This document shows positions 23,533 through 32,324 of a DNA stretch of 64,000 nucleotides, one piece after another. A program made the translations under genes and the position numbers. Source of the stretch: Clostridia bacterium (GTDB lineage: Bacteria; Bacillota; Clostridia; Oscillospirales; Acutalibacteraceae); contig JAFTYU010000004.1 in assembly GCA_017461235.1 (NCBI GenBank), positions 1 through 64,000 of the forward strand. The letters are read 5' to 3'. Positions within the stretch are counted from its first letter, which is position 1. The number at the start of each line of letters is the position of its first letter. The notes beneath the pieces were generated by a model. The model had not been told where the DNA came from, did not search any database, and saw nothing but the letters and a program-made list of their open reading frames with translations.

Positions 23533-24186
23533 ATGTTTGATATTAAAAAACTTAAGTTTGACGAAAAGGGTCTTATCCCTGCTATTGTTGTTGATGATGA
23601 AACAGGGGATGTGCTCACTCTCGCTTATATGAATGAAGAAAGCCTTAAAATATCCCTTGAAAAGAAGATGACCTGTTTCTGGAGCCGTTCAAGACAGGAG
23701 CTCTGGCTTAAAGGTGAAACAAGCGGCAACTATCAACATATTGTCAGTATCACAGCAGATTGCGATATGGATGCCCTTACCGTACGCGTAAAAAAAGACG
23801 GTCCTGCTTGTCATACCGGTGAGGATAGTTGTTTTTTCAACAAGGTGATGGAAAATGATGAGATTGCACCCGCATTCTCTGTTCAGGCACTTGTTGAAAT
23901 GCTTGAAGGCAGAAAAACCAATCCTAAAGAGGGCTCTTATACAACCTATCTTTTTGAAAAGGGTATTGATAAAATCCTTAAAAAAGTAGGCGAGGAAAGC
24001 ACCGAGGTTATAATTGCAGGTAAGGCTGACGATAAGGCAGAAACTATTTATGAAATTTCTGATCTTATGTATCACGTGCTTGTGCTTATGATTGAAATGG
24101 GTATTTCCGTTGATGATATCAAGAAGGAGCTTGCGTCACGTCACGTTATCGATCATAAGGTTAAACAGGAAAAAATGACAAAGTAA
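23533..24186 (+). CDS. hisIE: Bifunctional PR-AMP cyclohydrolase / PR-ATP pyrophosphohydrolase
   Basis: Carries out steps two and three of the pathway in one chain. Residues 1 to about 105 are the HisI cyclohydrolase: [33 protein letters not shown], and metal-binding [10 protein letters not shown] plus [13 protein letters not shown]. Residues about 115-217 are the HisE pyrophosphohydrolase helical bundle: [31 protein letters not shown] and [15 protein letters not shown] 217-residue fusion is usual in this phylum. It is the last gene of the operon, before a strong terminator. Confidence 0.97.
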   Translation: MFDIKKLKFDEKGLIPAIVVDDETGDVLTLAYMNEESLKISLEKKMTCFWSRSRQELWLKGETSGNYQHIVSITADCDMDALTVRVKKDGPACHTGEDSCFFNKVMENDEIAPAFSVQALVEMLEGRKTNPKEGSYTTYLFEKGIDKILKKVGEESTEVIIAGKADDKAETIYEISDLMYHVLVLMIEMGISVDDIKKELASRHVIDHKVKQEKMTK

Positions 24187-24237
24187 ATTCAGGTCCGATG
24201 CTTTACGGGTTTATTTCCAACCCTAAGAGACCAATTA

Positions 24238-24275
24238 ACATCCGAAGAAACTTTAAAGTTTCTTCGGATGTTTTT
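24238..24275 (+). terminator. Terminator of the his operon
   Basis: A 16-bp perfect hairpin ACATCCGAAGAAACTTT / AAAGTTTCTTCGGATGT followed by TTTTTAT. Confidence 0.9.
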
Positions 24276-24295
24276 ATGTGTTTTTTCGGTCAATC

Positions 24296-24303
24296 TTCGA
24301 CAA
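24296..24303 (-). promoter_or_regulatory. Spo0A box upstream of spoIIA
   Basis: TTCGACAA, i.e. TTGTCGAA on the minus strand, is an exact match to the core 0A box (TGTCGAA). It lies 61 bases before the spoIIAA start. In Bacillus the spoIIA operon is activated by Spo0A-P with sigma-H. No confident sigma-H promoter was found here. Confidence 0.65.
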
Positions 24304-24363
24304 TTATTTTACATCCTGAGATGTACACTTAACGTATAAATATATTTCAGGGGAGCAGTGATT

Positions 24364-24684
24364 ATGCCTGTTACGATTAAAACAAAACAAAATACAATAT
24401 ACGCCTATCTTAAGGGTGAGATTGACCACCATACAGCACCCGAGCTTCGCAACACGATTGATGATGCTATCATTATGAACGAAACGTCACAGATGTTGGT
24501 GCTTGATTTTTCGGGCGTTACTTTTATGGATAGCTCGGGAGTAGGACTTGTTATGGGAAGATATCGCCTTGCATCTTCAAAAGGTAAAAAGTTAAGGGTC
24601 GATAACCTTAGCGAGCGTGATTATAAAATTATGAAAATGTCGGGAATAGAAAAACTCGCACAAATCAATAAAGTTAAAGAATAA
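24364..24684 (+). CDS. spoIIAA: Anti-sigma F factor antagonist SpoIIAA
   Basis: A STAS-domain protein of 106 residues that, when dephosphorylated, binds SpoIIAB and frees sigma-F in the forespore. The phosphorylated Ser lies in FSGVTFMDSSGVGLVMGRYRLA (about residues 50-71), the standard SpoIIAA motif. GGGGAG fits an ATG at 24364. A GTG six bases earlier is too close to the binding site. First gene of the three-gene sporulation operon. Confidence 0.95.
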   Translation: MPVTIKTKQNTIYAYLKGEIDHHTAPELRNTIDDAIIMNETSQMLVLDFSGVTFMDSSGVGLVMGRYRLASSKGKKLRVDNLSERDYKIMKMSGIEKLAQINKVKE

Positions 24685-24703
24685 AAAGGAAAGAGGAAAA
24701 ATC

Positions 24704-25138
24704 ATGAAAAAAATCAATGAATTAAAAATGGTGTTTGACAGTAGGTCTGTAAACGAAAGCTTTTCACGTATGGCGGTAGCGGCTTTTGCATCGCAGCTTG
24801 ATATGACTGTGGAGGAAATGGGGGATATAAAAACCGTTGTCAGCGAAGCGGTTACTAATTGCATAGTTCACGCCTACCGCAACACTATAGGGAAAATTTA
24901 CATAACCTGCGCCGTTTTTGAAGAAGGTATAGTACGCGTGCGCGTTAGGGATAAAGGCTGTGGCATAGCCGATGTCGAAAAGGCTATGGAACCGTTATAT
25001 ACAAGTCTGGGGGGTGACCGCTCGGGACTCGGCTTTTCGGTTATGGAAAGCTTTTCTGATAAACTGACGGTGCGTTCAAAACCCGGGGTCGGCACAACCG
25101 TAACCATTGATAAAAAAATCAAAGGAAAAGTATTATGA
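24704..25138 (+). CDS. spoIIAB: Anti-sigma F factor / serine kinase SpoIIAB
   Basis: A GHKL-fold protein of 144 residues that binds and inactivates sigma-F and phosphorylates SpoIIAA. The N box is VVSEAVTNCIVHAYRN, the G1 box RDKGCGIADV, and the lid and G2 region TSLGGDRSGLGFSVMESF. It starts behind AAAGAGG, 19 bases after spoIIAA. Its stop overlaps the sigF start (ATGA), the same coupling as in Bacillus, which helps keep inhibitor and sigma factor in balance. Confidence 0.95.
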   Translation: MKKINELKMVFDSRSVNESFSRMAVAAFASQLDMTVEEMGDIKTVVSEAVTNCIVHAYRNTIGKIYITCAVFEEGIVRVRVRDKGCGIADVEKAMEPLYTSLGGDRSGLGFSVMESFSDKLTVRSKPGVGTTVTIDKKIKGKVL

Positions 25139-25791
25139 CCACACGGGATAAAATGATTGAAAATAATCTGGGACTCGTCCACTCCTGTGCACAGAAGTTC
25201 AAAAACAGGGGAGTGGATTATGATGATTTGTTCCAGGCGGGCTGTATCGGTCTTGTTAAAGCTGTTGATGGTTTTGACGAAAGCCTCGGCTATGTGTTTT
25301 CAACCTATGCAGTCCCGGCAATTCTTGGTGAAATTAAACGTATTTTCCGTGACGGCGGGACGGTTAAAGTCAGTCGCAGTCTTAAGGAACGGTCGCGTAA
25401 AATATGTCAGGAAAAACAAAATCTTACCGATGAATACGGGAGAGAGCCAACCGTTACCGAACTTGCGGAGTACGTGGGTTTAAGTGTTTATGAAACAAGT
25501 CAGTTGCTTCTTGCTTTTCAACCCGTGGTATCACTTACTGCCACAGAGGATGAATCCGGCAAACAATTTGACATACCCGTAGAAAGTGAAGAAGAACGCA
25601 TCAATGAGAAAATCTGCCTTGATGAATGTATAGCGGACCTTTGCGAAAATGACAGGAAAATAATAGATCTGAGATATTACAAATCGAAAACACAAGCCGT
25701 TGTAGCTAAAGAGCTGGGTATGACGCAGGTGCAGGTTTCAAGACGTGAAAAGAAAATTCTCAAAGAAATTCGCGAAAAAATGTCTGTTTAA
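25135..25791 (+). CDS. sigF: RNA polymerase sigma-F factor (forespore)
   Basis: The first forespore-specific sigma factor. The 218-residue protein has sigma region 2 (YDDLFQAGCIGLVKAVDGFDESLGYVFSTYAVPAILGEIKR), region 3 (RSLKERSRKICQEKQNLTDEYGREPTVTELAEYVGL) and region 4 with its helix-turn-helix (KSKTQAVVAKELGMTQVQVSRREKKILKEIREK). Order spoIIAA-spoIIAB-sigF and the overlap confirm the assignment against sigma-G. Its presence means the organism can probably sporulate, at least ancestrally. Confidence 0.95.
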   Translation: MTTRDKMIENNLGLVHSCAQKFKNRGVDYDDLFQAGCIGLVKAVDGFDESLGYVFSTYAVPAILGEIKRIFRDGGTVKVSRSLKERSRKICQEKQNLTDEYGREPTVTELAEYVGLSVYETSQLLLAFQPVVSLTATEDESGKQFDIPVESEEERINEKICLDECIADLCENDRKIIDLRYYKSKTQAVVAKELGMTQVQVSRREKKILKEIREKMSV

Positions 25792-25867
25792 AGTAAATCG
25801 ACAAAAAACACGGGTTTACCCTATAAAAGAATGTTGAAAATGATAGTTCAAAAAATAGTAAATATAC

Positions 25868-25896
25868 TTGAAAAAAAACGGCGGTTAGTATAAAAT
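25868..25896 (+). promoter_or_regulatory. Promoter of pgk
   Basis: TTGAAA (25868-25873), a 17-base spacer and TAAAAT (25891-25896), 40 bases before the pgk ATG. Confidence 0.65.
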
Positions 25897-25936
25897 ATAT
25901 TCGGTAAAAAATTAACAAACAAAAGGAGTTATAAAA

Positions 25937-27148
25937 ATGGGTCTTTTAAACAAAAAAACTGTTGATGACATCAACGCAAAAGGCAAAAAGGTTCTCGTTC
26001 GTTGCGACTTTAACGTTCCGCTCAAAGACGGCGTTATTACTGACGAAAACCGTATAACAGCAGCACTCCCCACAATTAAAAAACTTATCGCTGACGGCGC
26101 ACAGGTTATCCTTTGCTCACATCTCGGCAAAGTTAAAAACGGCCCCAACGAAAAAGAATCTCTTGCTCCCGTAGCAAAAAGACTTACCGAAGTTCTCGGT
26201 CAGGATGTTGTTTTCGCAGCAGATGACGTAGTTGTTGGCGAAAATGCTAAAAAAGCAGTGGCTGAAATGAAAGACGGCGATGTTGTTCTTCTTCAGAACA
26301 CACGTTTCCGTCCCGAAGAAACAAAGAACGGCGAAGCTTTCTCAAAAGAACTTGCTTCACTTTGCGATATCTATGTTAACGATGCTTTCGGTGCTGCTCA
26401 CAGAGCACACTGCTCTACAGTAGGCGTTGCATCATTCGTTGAAGAAGCAGCAGTTGGCTACCTTATGGGTAAAGAGCTCAAATATCTCGGTAACGCAGTT
26501 GAAGATCCCCAGAGACCTTTCGTTACAATCCTTGGCGGTGCAAAGGTTGCTGATAAGCTCAATGTTATCGAAAACCTTCTTAATAAAGCCGATACTCTCA
26601 TCATCGGCGGCGGTATGGCTTACACATTCCTTGCAGCAAAAGGCTACAGCGTAGGTACATCACTTCTTGACGAAACAAAGATTGACTACTGTAAAGATAT
26701 GCTCAAAAAGGCAGAAGAAAAAGGTGTTAAGATTCTTCTTCCCGTTGATGTTACAATCACAAAGGATTTCCCCAATCCTATCGATGCTGAAATCGAAGTT
26801 CAGGTTTGCGATGCGGACAAGATTCCTGCAGATATGATGAGCCTTGACATCGGCCCCAAGACAGCTGCTCTTTACGCAGAAGCAGTTAAATCTGCAAAAA
26901 CAGTTGTATGGAATGGTCCTATGGGCGTGTTCGAGAACCCCATCCTTGCAAAGGGTACAATCGCAGTTGCTGAATCTCTTGCTGAAACAGATGCAACAAC
27001 AATCATCGGTGGTGGTGACTCAGCAGCAGCAGTTAACACTCTTGGCTACGGCGCAAAAATGACACACATTTCCACAGGTGGCGGCGCATCACTTGAGTTC
27101 CTTGAGGGTAAGGCTCTCCCCGGCATCGAAGCAGTAAACGATAAATAA
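25937..27148 (+). CDS. pgk: Phosphoglycerate kinase
   Basis: Makes ATP and 3-phosphoglycerate from 1,3-bisphosphoglycerate in glycolysis. The 403-residue protein has the substrate signature [16 protein letters not shown], the Arg-rich [37 protein letters not shown], and the nucleotide-binding [11 protein letters not shown] and [10 protein letters not shown]. Codon use is strongly biased toward preferred codons (for example ACA, GCA, GTT), as in the other two glycolytic genes downstream and unlike the island genes, in line with high expression. AAAGGAG binding site. Confidence 0.98.
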   Translation: MGLLNKKTVDDINAKGKKVLVRCDFNVPLKDGVITDENRITAALPTIKKLIADGAQVILCSHLGKVKNGPNEKESLAPVAKRLTEVLGQDVVFAADDVVVGENAKKAVAEMKDGDVVLLQNTRFRPEETKNGEAFSKELASLCDIYVNDAFGAAHRAHCSTVGVASFVEEAAVGYLMGKELKYLGNAVEDPQRPFVTILGGAKVADKLNVIENLLNKADTLIIGGGMAYTFLAAKGYSVGTSLLDETKIDYCKDMLKKAEEKGVKILLPVDVTITKDFPNPIDAEIEVQVCDADKIPADMMSLDIGPKTAALYAEAVKSAKTVVWNGPMGVFENPILAKGTIAVAESLAETDATTIIGGGDSAAAVNTLGYGAKMTHISTGGGASLEFLEGKALPGIEAVNDK

Positions 27149-27159
27149 TATTTCACGCA

Positions 27160-27360
27160 CATTTGACGTTTTTCTGCCCACTCGGAGTATCTATATACAC
27201 CTTCGGGGCAGAGAAAACGCCAACTGCACGCAAACTATTATTTATCACATCTCAGATAGATTGTGTTGAGTGAAAAGTTTCGGTAATGCGAAGCCTATCA
27301 TCCCATTTTTGCGACGCAAAAAGGGATGGGGACCATCGCTTGCGATGGTGGTGGGTAGTT
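27160..27360. repeat. Non-coding hairpin cluster between pgk and tpiA
   Basis: The 321-base gap has no supportable ORF. It contains a long imperfect inverted repeat (GACGTTTTTCTGCCC near 27168 against GGGGCAGAGAAAACGCC near 27207) and two tight hairpins, TTTTTGCG-acg-CAAAAA flanked by CATCCC / GGGATG, and CCATCGC-tt-GCGATGG (27337-27352). The loop of the first shares the tract TATATACACCTTCGG with the chain at 16045, so they may be one repeat family. Roles in mRNA stability or attenuation between the two genes are guesses. Confidence 0.5.
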
Positions 27361-27469
27361 CTCTTACTGTTTTTCTTCAATATGGCTGAACTTAATCAAA
27401 CATTATAATCGGCACGCTTTGCCCCGAAACTCCTCACTCCTAATTCCTAACTAAAGAAAGGTAATCGTT

Positions 27470-28237
27470 ATGGATAAATCACTTCGTAAAGCAGTTATCG
27501 CAGGTAACTGGAAAATGAATAAAACTCCCGATGAAGCAAAAGCTATCATCAACGAAATGAAACCCCTTGTTGCAGATGCAGATTGTGACGTTATTCTTTG
27601 CGTTCCTTATATCGATATTTTTGCAGCACAGGAAGCAGCCGCAGGCTCCAACATCAAAATCGGTGCTGAGAACTGCCACTGGGCAGAAAGCGGTGCTTTC
27701 ACAGGCGAAGTTTCTGCACCCATGCTTAAGGCTATCGGTGTTGAGTACGTTATTATCGGTCACTCCGAAAGAAGACAATACTTCGGCGAAACCGACGAAA
27801 CAGTTAACAAACGCGTTCGTGCAGCTCTTGACAGCGGTCTTACAGTAATTCTTTGTGTTGGCGAACTTCTCGACGAACGTAAAAAAGGCGTTACAATGGA
27901 GGTTGTTCGTTCACAGACAAAGATTGCACTTCAGGGCGTTTCTAACGAAGAGCTTGACAGAATCATCATCGCTTACGAACCCGTTTGGGCTATCGGTACA
28001 GGCGAAACTGCAACTGCAGAACAGGCAGATGAAGTTAACCACGCAATCCGCGAGGTTCTCGGCGAAATCTACTGCCCCAAATGTGCAAGTCGCGTTACAA
28101 TTCAGTACGGCGGTTCAATGAACGCAAAGAATGCGGCCGAACTTCTCAGCAAGGTTGATGTTGACGGCGGTCTTATCGGTGGTGCTTCACTTAAAGCAGA
28201 GGACTTCTCTGTTATCGTTAAAGCGGCATCCGTTTGA
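27470..28237 (+). CDS. tpiA: Triosephosphate isomerase
   Basis: Interconverts dihydroxyacetone phosphate and glyceraldehyde 3-phosphate. The 255-residue barrel has the catalytic Lys in GNWKMNK, the catalytic His in VIIGHSERRQYFGE, the catalytic Glu in AYEPVWAIGTGETAT, and phosphate loops YGGSMN and GGLIGGASL. AAAGAAAGG precedes the ATG. It lies downstream of pgk across a hairpin-rich gap, and gpmI follows after 60 bases with a small hairpin between them. Confidence 0.98.
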   Translation: MDKSLRKAVIAGNWKMNKTPDEAKAIINEMKPLVADADCDVILCVPYIDIFAAQEAAAGSNIKIGAENCHWAESGAFTGEVSAPMLKAIGVEYVIIGHSERRQYFGETDETVNKRVRAALDSGLTVILCVGELLDERKKGVTMEVVRSQTKIALQGVSNEELDRIIIAYEPVWAIGTGETATAEQADEVNHAIREVLGEIYCPKCASRVTIQYGGSMNAKNAAELLSKVDVDGGLIGGASLKAEDFSVIVKAASV

Positions 28238-28250
28238 TTTTAATAATTAC

Positions 28251-28270
28251 GGGCAGACTTCTGTCTGCCC
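28251..28270 (+). other. Intercistronic hairpin between tpiA and gpmI
   Basis: Perfect GGGCAGAC-ttct-GTCTGCCC stem-loop without a proper T run. More likely an mRNA-stabilising or partial-termination element than a full terminator. Confidence 0.6.
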
Positions 28271-28297
28271 TATAATTCTGTAAAAGGAGAATTATAT

Positions 28298-29869
28298 ATG
28301 TCTGAAAAAATACTTCTCGTCGTAATGGACGGTATAGGATACTCAAAAACAGGTTTAGGCGATGCGGTTACACTTGCCAACACACCTGTTCTTGATAAGC
28401 TTCTTAAAGAATGTCCCAATGTTCGTCTTAAAGCCCACGGCGCTGCAGTAGGTCTTCCTTCTGATGACGATATGGGTAACAGTGAAGTTGGTCATAACGC
28501 ACTTGGTTGCGGTCAGGTTTACTCACAGGGCGCAAAGCTCGTTAACGAGTCAATTGAGTCAGGTAAAATCTACGCATCCGATGCTTGGAAAGAGGTTGCA
28601 GGTAACTGTGTTGAAAAAAGTTCAACACTTCATTTTATCGGTCTTCTTTCCGACGGTAACGTTCACTCAAACATTTCACACCTTATTGAAATGGTTAAGA
28701 AAGCAAAGGCAGACGGCGTTAAAAACGTACGCGCTCACGTTCTTCTCGACGGTCGTGACGTTCCCGCAACATCGGGTCTTGTTTACGTTGAACAGTTAGA
28801 AAACGCTTTCGCAGAGCTTAACGACGATACATTCTGCGGTAAAATCGCTTCAGGTGGCGGCAGAATGGTTGTTACAATGGACCGTTATCAGGCTAACTGG
28901 AATATGGTTAAGGTTGGTTGGGATACCCACGTTAAAGGTATCGGCAGACAGTTTGCAACTGCAACTGAGGCTATTGAAACCTACCGCGCAGAAAATGACG
29001 GTATTATCGACCAGGATCTTCCTCCCTTTGTTATTGCCGAAAACGGCGAGCCCGTCGGCACAATCAACGATGGTGACAGTGTAGTTCTTTTCAACTTCCG
29101 CGGTGACCGTGCGATTGAATTGAGCATGGCTTTTGATAACGATGATTTCACATATTTCGACAGAGGTGCAAAGCCCGATGTTGTATATGCAGGTATGCTT
29201 CAGTATGACGGCGACCTTAAGCTTCCCGAGCGTTACCTTGTTAATCCTCCCGAAATTAAGGATACACTTTCCGAGCTTCTTGTTTCAAAGGGTATGAATC
29301 AGTTTGCAGTTTCCGAAACTCAGAAATATGGTCACGTAACATATTTCTGGAACGGTAACAAGAGCGACAAATTCTCAGAAGATCTTGAAACATATATGGA
29401 AATTCCTTCCGATAAAGTTTCTTTCGATGAAAGACCCTGGATGAAATCTGCGGAGGTTACAGACGCAGTTATCGAAGCAATGGAAAGTGGTAAATATGAC
29501 TTCATCCGTTGCAACTATCCCAACGGCGATATGGTAGGTCATACAGGTAACCTTGATGCAACTATCACCGCAGTTGAAGCAGTTGATCTCGGTCTTGCAA
29601 GAGTTCTTAAGGTTGCGGATAAACTCGGTGTAACAGTTCTTATTACTGCCGACCACGGTAATGCTGATGAAATGCTTGAAAAAGATAAAAAAGGCAACAT
29701 CGCACCCAGAACTGCCCACTCTCTTAATGAAGTTCCCTTCATCATTTACAGCAAAAATGATTATGAAGTAAAAGACGGCAGCTTCGGTCTCGCTAACGTA
29801 GCACCCACAGTTGCAACAATCTTTGGCATCGACCCCTATGATAGTTGGGAAGAATCAATAATTAATTAA
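28298..29869 (+). CDS. gpmI: 2,3-bisphosphoglycerate-independent phosphoglycerate mutase
   Basis: Converts 3- to 2-phosphoglycerate with two manganese ions and no bisphosphoglycerate cofactor. The 523-residue protein has the alkaline-phosphatase-type metal site VVMDGIGY at the start, the phosphoserine in DDDMGNSEVGHNALG, the phosphotransferase-domain GRDVPATSG and MVVTMDRY blocks, NFRGDRAIE, and the C-terminal metal ligands NYPNGDMVGHTGN and ITADHGNADEM. Mn-dependent, pH-sensitive GpmI is the typical mutase of spore-forming Firmicutes. AAAGGAG binding site. A strong terminator follows. Confidence 0.97.
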   Translation: MSEKILLVVMDGIGYSKTGLGDAVTLANTPVLDKLLKECPNVRLKAHGAAVGLPSDDDMGNSEVGHNALGCGQVYSQGAKLVNESIESGKIYASDAWKEVAGNCVEKSSTLHFIGLLSDGNVHSNISHLIEMVKKAKADGVKNVRAHVLLDGRDVPATSGLVYVEQLENAFAELNDDTFCGKIASGGGRMVVTMDRYQANWNMVKVGWDTHVKGIGRQFATATEAIETYRAENDGIIDQDLPPFVIAENGEPVGTINDGDSVVLFNFRGDRAIELSMAFDNDDFTYFDRGAKPDVVYAGMLQYDGDLKLPERYLVNPPEIKDTLSELLVSKGMNQFAVSETQKYGHVTYFWNGNKSDKFSEDLETYMEIPSDKVSFDERPWMKSAEVTDAVIEAMESGKYDFIRCNYPNGDMVGHTGNLDATITAVEAVDLGLARVLKVADKLGVTVLITADHGNADEMLEKDKKGNIAPRTAHSLNEVPFIIYSKNDYEVKDGSFGLANVAPTVATIFGIDPYDSWEESIIN

Positions 29870-29883
29870 ATATAATTATTAAC

Positions 29884-29921
29884 AAAGACCTTGATTTTCG
29901 TTTTTGAAAATCAAGGTCTTT
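29884..29921. terminator. Bidirectional terminator between gpmI and the DUF1015 gene
   Basis: A 16-bp perfect stem AAAGACCTTGATTTTC / GAAAATCAAGGTCTTT with T run, between convergent genes. Confidence 0.9.
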
Positions 29922-29929
29922 TAATGTTT

Positions 29930-31174
29930 TTATTTAAGCTTATGAATAAATAATCCGCTTAAGAGTTTGGGCTCAAACCAAGTGGATTTTGGCGGCATAA
30001 TCATATTAGCATCAGCAATATCCATAAGGTCGTCAAGAGTGGTAGGATACATTGAGAAGGCAAGCTCCATATCATCCGAAACTCTGCGTTCAAGCTCACC
30101 CAAGCCACGGATACCGCCAATAAAGTCGATTCGTTTATCTGTTCTCGGGTCGCCTATATTGAGTATAGGGGTCAGAAGATTTTTTTGTAAAATAGAAACA
30201 TCTAATTGGTCAACAGGGTTATTTTCATCAAAAGTACCTTCTTTTGCGGTAAGCTTATACCACTCATTATCAAGGTACATACCGAAGGTATGTTTTTTTT
30301 CAGGATGATATGCACCGTTACAAGGAGCTTTTTCCACAGTGAACGCCTCAGAAATCTTTTCAATGAATTCTTCCTTTGTGTTGCCGTTTAAATCCTTAAC
30401 CACACGGTTGTAGTCCATAATTTCAAGGCTTTCAGCAGGGAAGAGAACCGCAAGGAAGAAGTTGAATTCTTCAGTGCCGTTGTAATCGGGATTCTGTTCA
30501 CGACGCATTTTTGCAACATTTACTGCGGATGCGCAACGGTGATGACCGTCTGCAATGTAAAAATCACCCGCATCACCTAAAAGTGCACAAATTTTTTTGC
30601 AGTCACTTTCATCATTTATTACCCATACGGTGTTTGCGATACCGTCATCAGTAACAAAATCATACACGGGTTCTGATTTTTTGTATTCTTCAATAATGTC
30701 TGCAATATCTGATTTGCCTTTATAACAAAGGAAGATGGGACCGGTGTTTGCATCACAGGTGTCAACGTGACGGATTCTGTCAGCTTCCTTGTCAGCACGG
30801 GTGAGCTCGTGCTTTTTGATGTGGTTATTAATGTAATCGTCAACGCTTGCACAGCCTACAAGACCTGTCTGTTCTCTGCCGTTCATAATCTGTCGATAAA
30901 TATAAAAACAAGGCGTTTCGTCAGATTTCATTATGCCGTCGTTTTCGAACTTTTTAAGATTCTCGGCGGCCTTGGCATAAACCTCGTCGCTGTATAAATA
31001 CGTTCCATCGGGCAAATCTATTTCTGCTTTATCTATATGCAAAAATGAATAGGCATTGCCTTCAACCATTACTTTAGCTTCTTCGCTGTTCATAACATCA
31101 TATGGAAGTGCCGCTACTTTTGAAGCGTATTCGGGGATAGGTCTTAATGCTTTAAAAGGTTTAAAAACAGCCAT
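29930..31174 (-). CDS. DUF1015 family protein
   Basis: A 414-residue cytosolic protein of a widespread uncharacterised family. The start FKPFKALRPIPEYASKVAALPYDVM, the YRQIMNGREQTGLVGCASVDDY segment, the HELTRADKEADRIRH block and YIADGHHRCASAVNVAKMRREQ (about residues 210-230) are family hallmarks. The HELTR and ADGHHR motifs look catalytic or ligand-binding but no reaction is established. In other Clostridia it often neighbours serine or phosphoglycerate metabolism genes, and here it is convergent with gpmI. GAGG precedes the ATG. Its own promoter lies at 31210-31239. Confidence 0.9.
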   Translation of the reverse strand: MAVFKPFKALRPIPEYASKVAALPYDVMNSEEAKVMVEGNAYSFLHIDKAEIDLPDGTYLYSDEVYAKAAENLKKFENDGIMKSDETPCFYIYRQIMNGREQTGLVGCASVDDYINNHIKKHELTRADKEADRIRHVDTCDANTGPIFLCYKGKSDIADIIEEYKKSEPVYDFVTDDGIANTVWVINDESDCKKICALLGDAGDFYIADGHHRCASAVNVAKMRREQNPDYNGTEEFNFFLAVLFPAESLEIMDYNRVVKDLNGNTKEEFIEKISEAFTVEKAPCNGAYHPEKKHTFGMYLDNEWYKLTAKEGTFDENNPVDQLDVSILQKNLLTPILNIGDPRTDKRIDFIGGIRGLGELERRVSDDMELAFSMYPTTLDDLMDIADANMIMPPKSTWFEPKLLSGLFIHKLK

Positions 31175-31209
31175 ATAAATAACCTCTTTTTTTCATATTT
31201 GATACAATA

Positions 31210-31239
31210 ATTTTACTTTAAATATGTGTTTCTTGTCAA
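31210..31239 (-). promoter_or_regulatory. Promoter of the DUF1015 gene
   Basis: Minus strand TTGACA (complement of 31234-31239), an 18-base spacer and TAAAAT (complement of 31210-31215). Confidence 0.7.
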
Positions 31240-31299
31240 TAAAATATTGCATTTTAAATGTTGCTGTGATAAATTTAATTATATGATTTTTGGGAAAAG

Positions 31300-32010
31300 G
31301 TGATACAAATTAGCGGTGATATGAATTTTAATAACATTTTAAAATATTCGGGAAACCTTCGCGCCAATAATGATCGTACTTGGTTTCATAACAATCACGA
31401 TGAATACGATGCAGCAAGAAAACAGTTTTTAGGTTTTCTTGATATGTTCCGTTTTAAGTTGAGTGATGTTGCTCCTGATATAGGTAAATCAATAATGTAT
31501 ATGGAGCCCAGAGAATGGATGTACCGTATAGCAAGGGATATGCGTTTTCACAAAAACGGACCGCCGTATAATCCTGCGTTCAGGGCGTATATTGCCGCGG
31601 ATAGAAAATCATGGTTACCCATCGGCTACTTTCTGATGTTAACACCCGGGGGCTCTTGCTTTGGTACGGGGTTATGGTGTGATACCACAGCTAAAATGAA
31701 CAATATCCGAAAATATATTTCTCTCCATTATGATGAACTGCGTGAAGCTCTGGACAAAAGCGGATTGGCTCTTATGGGTGATAAGTTAAAAACAATGCCC
31801 CGTGGCTTTTCAGCGGATGACCCTGCGGCAGAGTATATAAAGTACAAAAACTGGGAGATGATTTTCTATATTCCCGATGAAGATATAGGAACTTTTGAAG
31901 AGTTTTCGGATCTTTTGATTTTTTATGTTAAAAAAATCGAGCCTGTAAGATTATTTCTTCTGAAAGCCGCACAGTATGTGGATAACCCACGTCCCGAATT
32001 TGAATGGTAA
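31300..32010 (+). CDS. DUF2461 family protein
   Basis: A 236-residue protein of an uncharacterised conserved family. Hallmarks are LRANNDRTWFHNNHDEYDAARKQFLGF at the N-terminus, RIARDMRFHKNGPPYNPAFRAYI in the middle and the GGSCFGTGLW segment. No catalytic mechanism is known. Start choice is uncertain: GTG at 31300 with GGGA four bases before it, or ATG at 31321, which lacks a clear binding site. The GTG is kept because it leaves a fuller N-terminus. The gene is divergent from DUF1015 and ends at its own terminator. Confidence 0.85.
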   Translation: MIQISGDMNFNNILKYSGNLRANNDRTWFHNNHDEYDAARKQFLGFLDMFRFKLSDVAPDIGKSIMYMEPREWMYRIARDMRFHKNGPPYNPAFRAYIAADRKSWLPIGYFLMLTPGGSCFGTGLWCDTTAKMNNIRKYISLHYDELREALDKSGLALMGDKLKTMPRGFSADDPAAEYIKYKNWEMIFYIPDEDIGTFEEFSDLLIFYVKKIEPVRLFLLKAAQYVDNPRPEFEW

Positions 32011-32012
32011 AA

Positions 32013-32038
32013 AACAATCTCTTCGGAGGTTGTTTTTT
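32013..32038 (+). terminator. Terminator of the DUF2461 gene
   Basis: AACAATCTC-ttcg-GAGGTTGTT (one T-G pair, TTCG tetraloop) followed by six T. Confidence 0.85.
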
Positions 32039-32118
32039 ATGCAAAATGCAGAATTCAAAATGCAAAATTATTGGGATCTGCGGTCGGCATCATAAAAGAA
32101 AAATTGAAACAAAAACAG

Positions 32119-32147
32119 TTGATAAATATTGAAATATGTGTTAAATT
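32119..32147 (+). promoter_or_regulatory. Promoter of the candidate structured RNA
   Basis: TTGATA (32119-32124), a 17-base spacer and TAAATT (32142-32147, a weaker -10). Transcription would begin near 32154, exactly where the inverted repeat starts. Confidence 0.5.
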
Positions 32148-32152
32148 ATTAG

Positions 32153-32307
32153 TGCGACACAATTAAATTTTTTCAGTAACAGATGACTCCTGTGTTTGGG
32201 TAAAAACACGGGCTTCTGTCTTGTCGTTTGTTACTGAACTATAAGAATTGTGTCGCAGCAAATGAAGCCTTGTGTTTTTCATGCGTGGCTTCGGCTGCGC
32301 ATTTTTT
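32153..32307 (+). ncRNA. Candidate structured RNA or leader, class unknown
   Basis: Three nested stems: P1 TGCGACACAATT / AATTGTGTCGCA (32153-32164 with 32246-32257, 12 bp, perfect), P2 TTCAGTAACA / TGTTACTGAA (32172-32181 with 32229-32238, 10 bp, perfect) and P3 CCTGTGTTT / AAACACGGG (32189-32197 with 32204-32212, one wobble). After 23 bases comes a terminator-like hairpin with a TTCG loop (32281-32302) and six T, then a small gene at 32325. A promoter fits directly upstream. It could be a small RNA, a cis-regulatory leader or a small inverted-repeat mobile element. I do not recognise a known riboswitch consensus in it. Confidence 0.55.
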
Positions 32308-32324
32308 GTTTTAGGGTGATTTTT

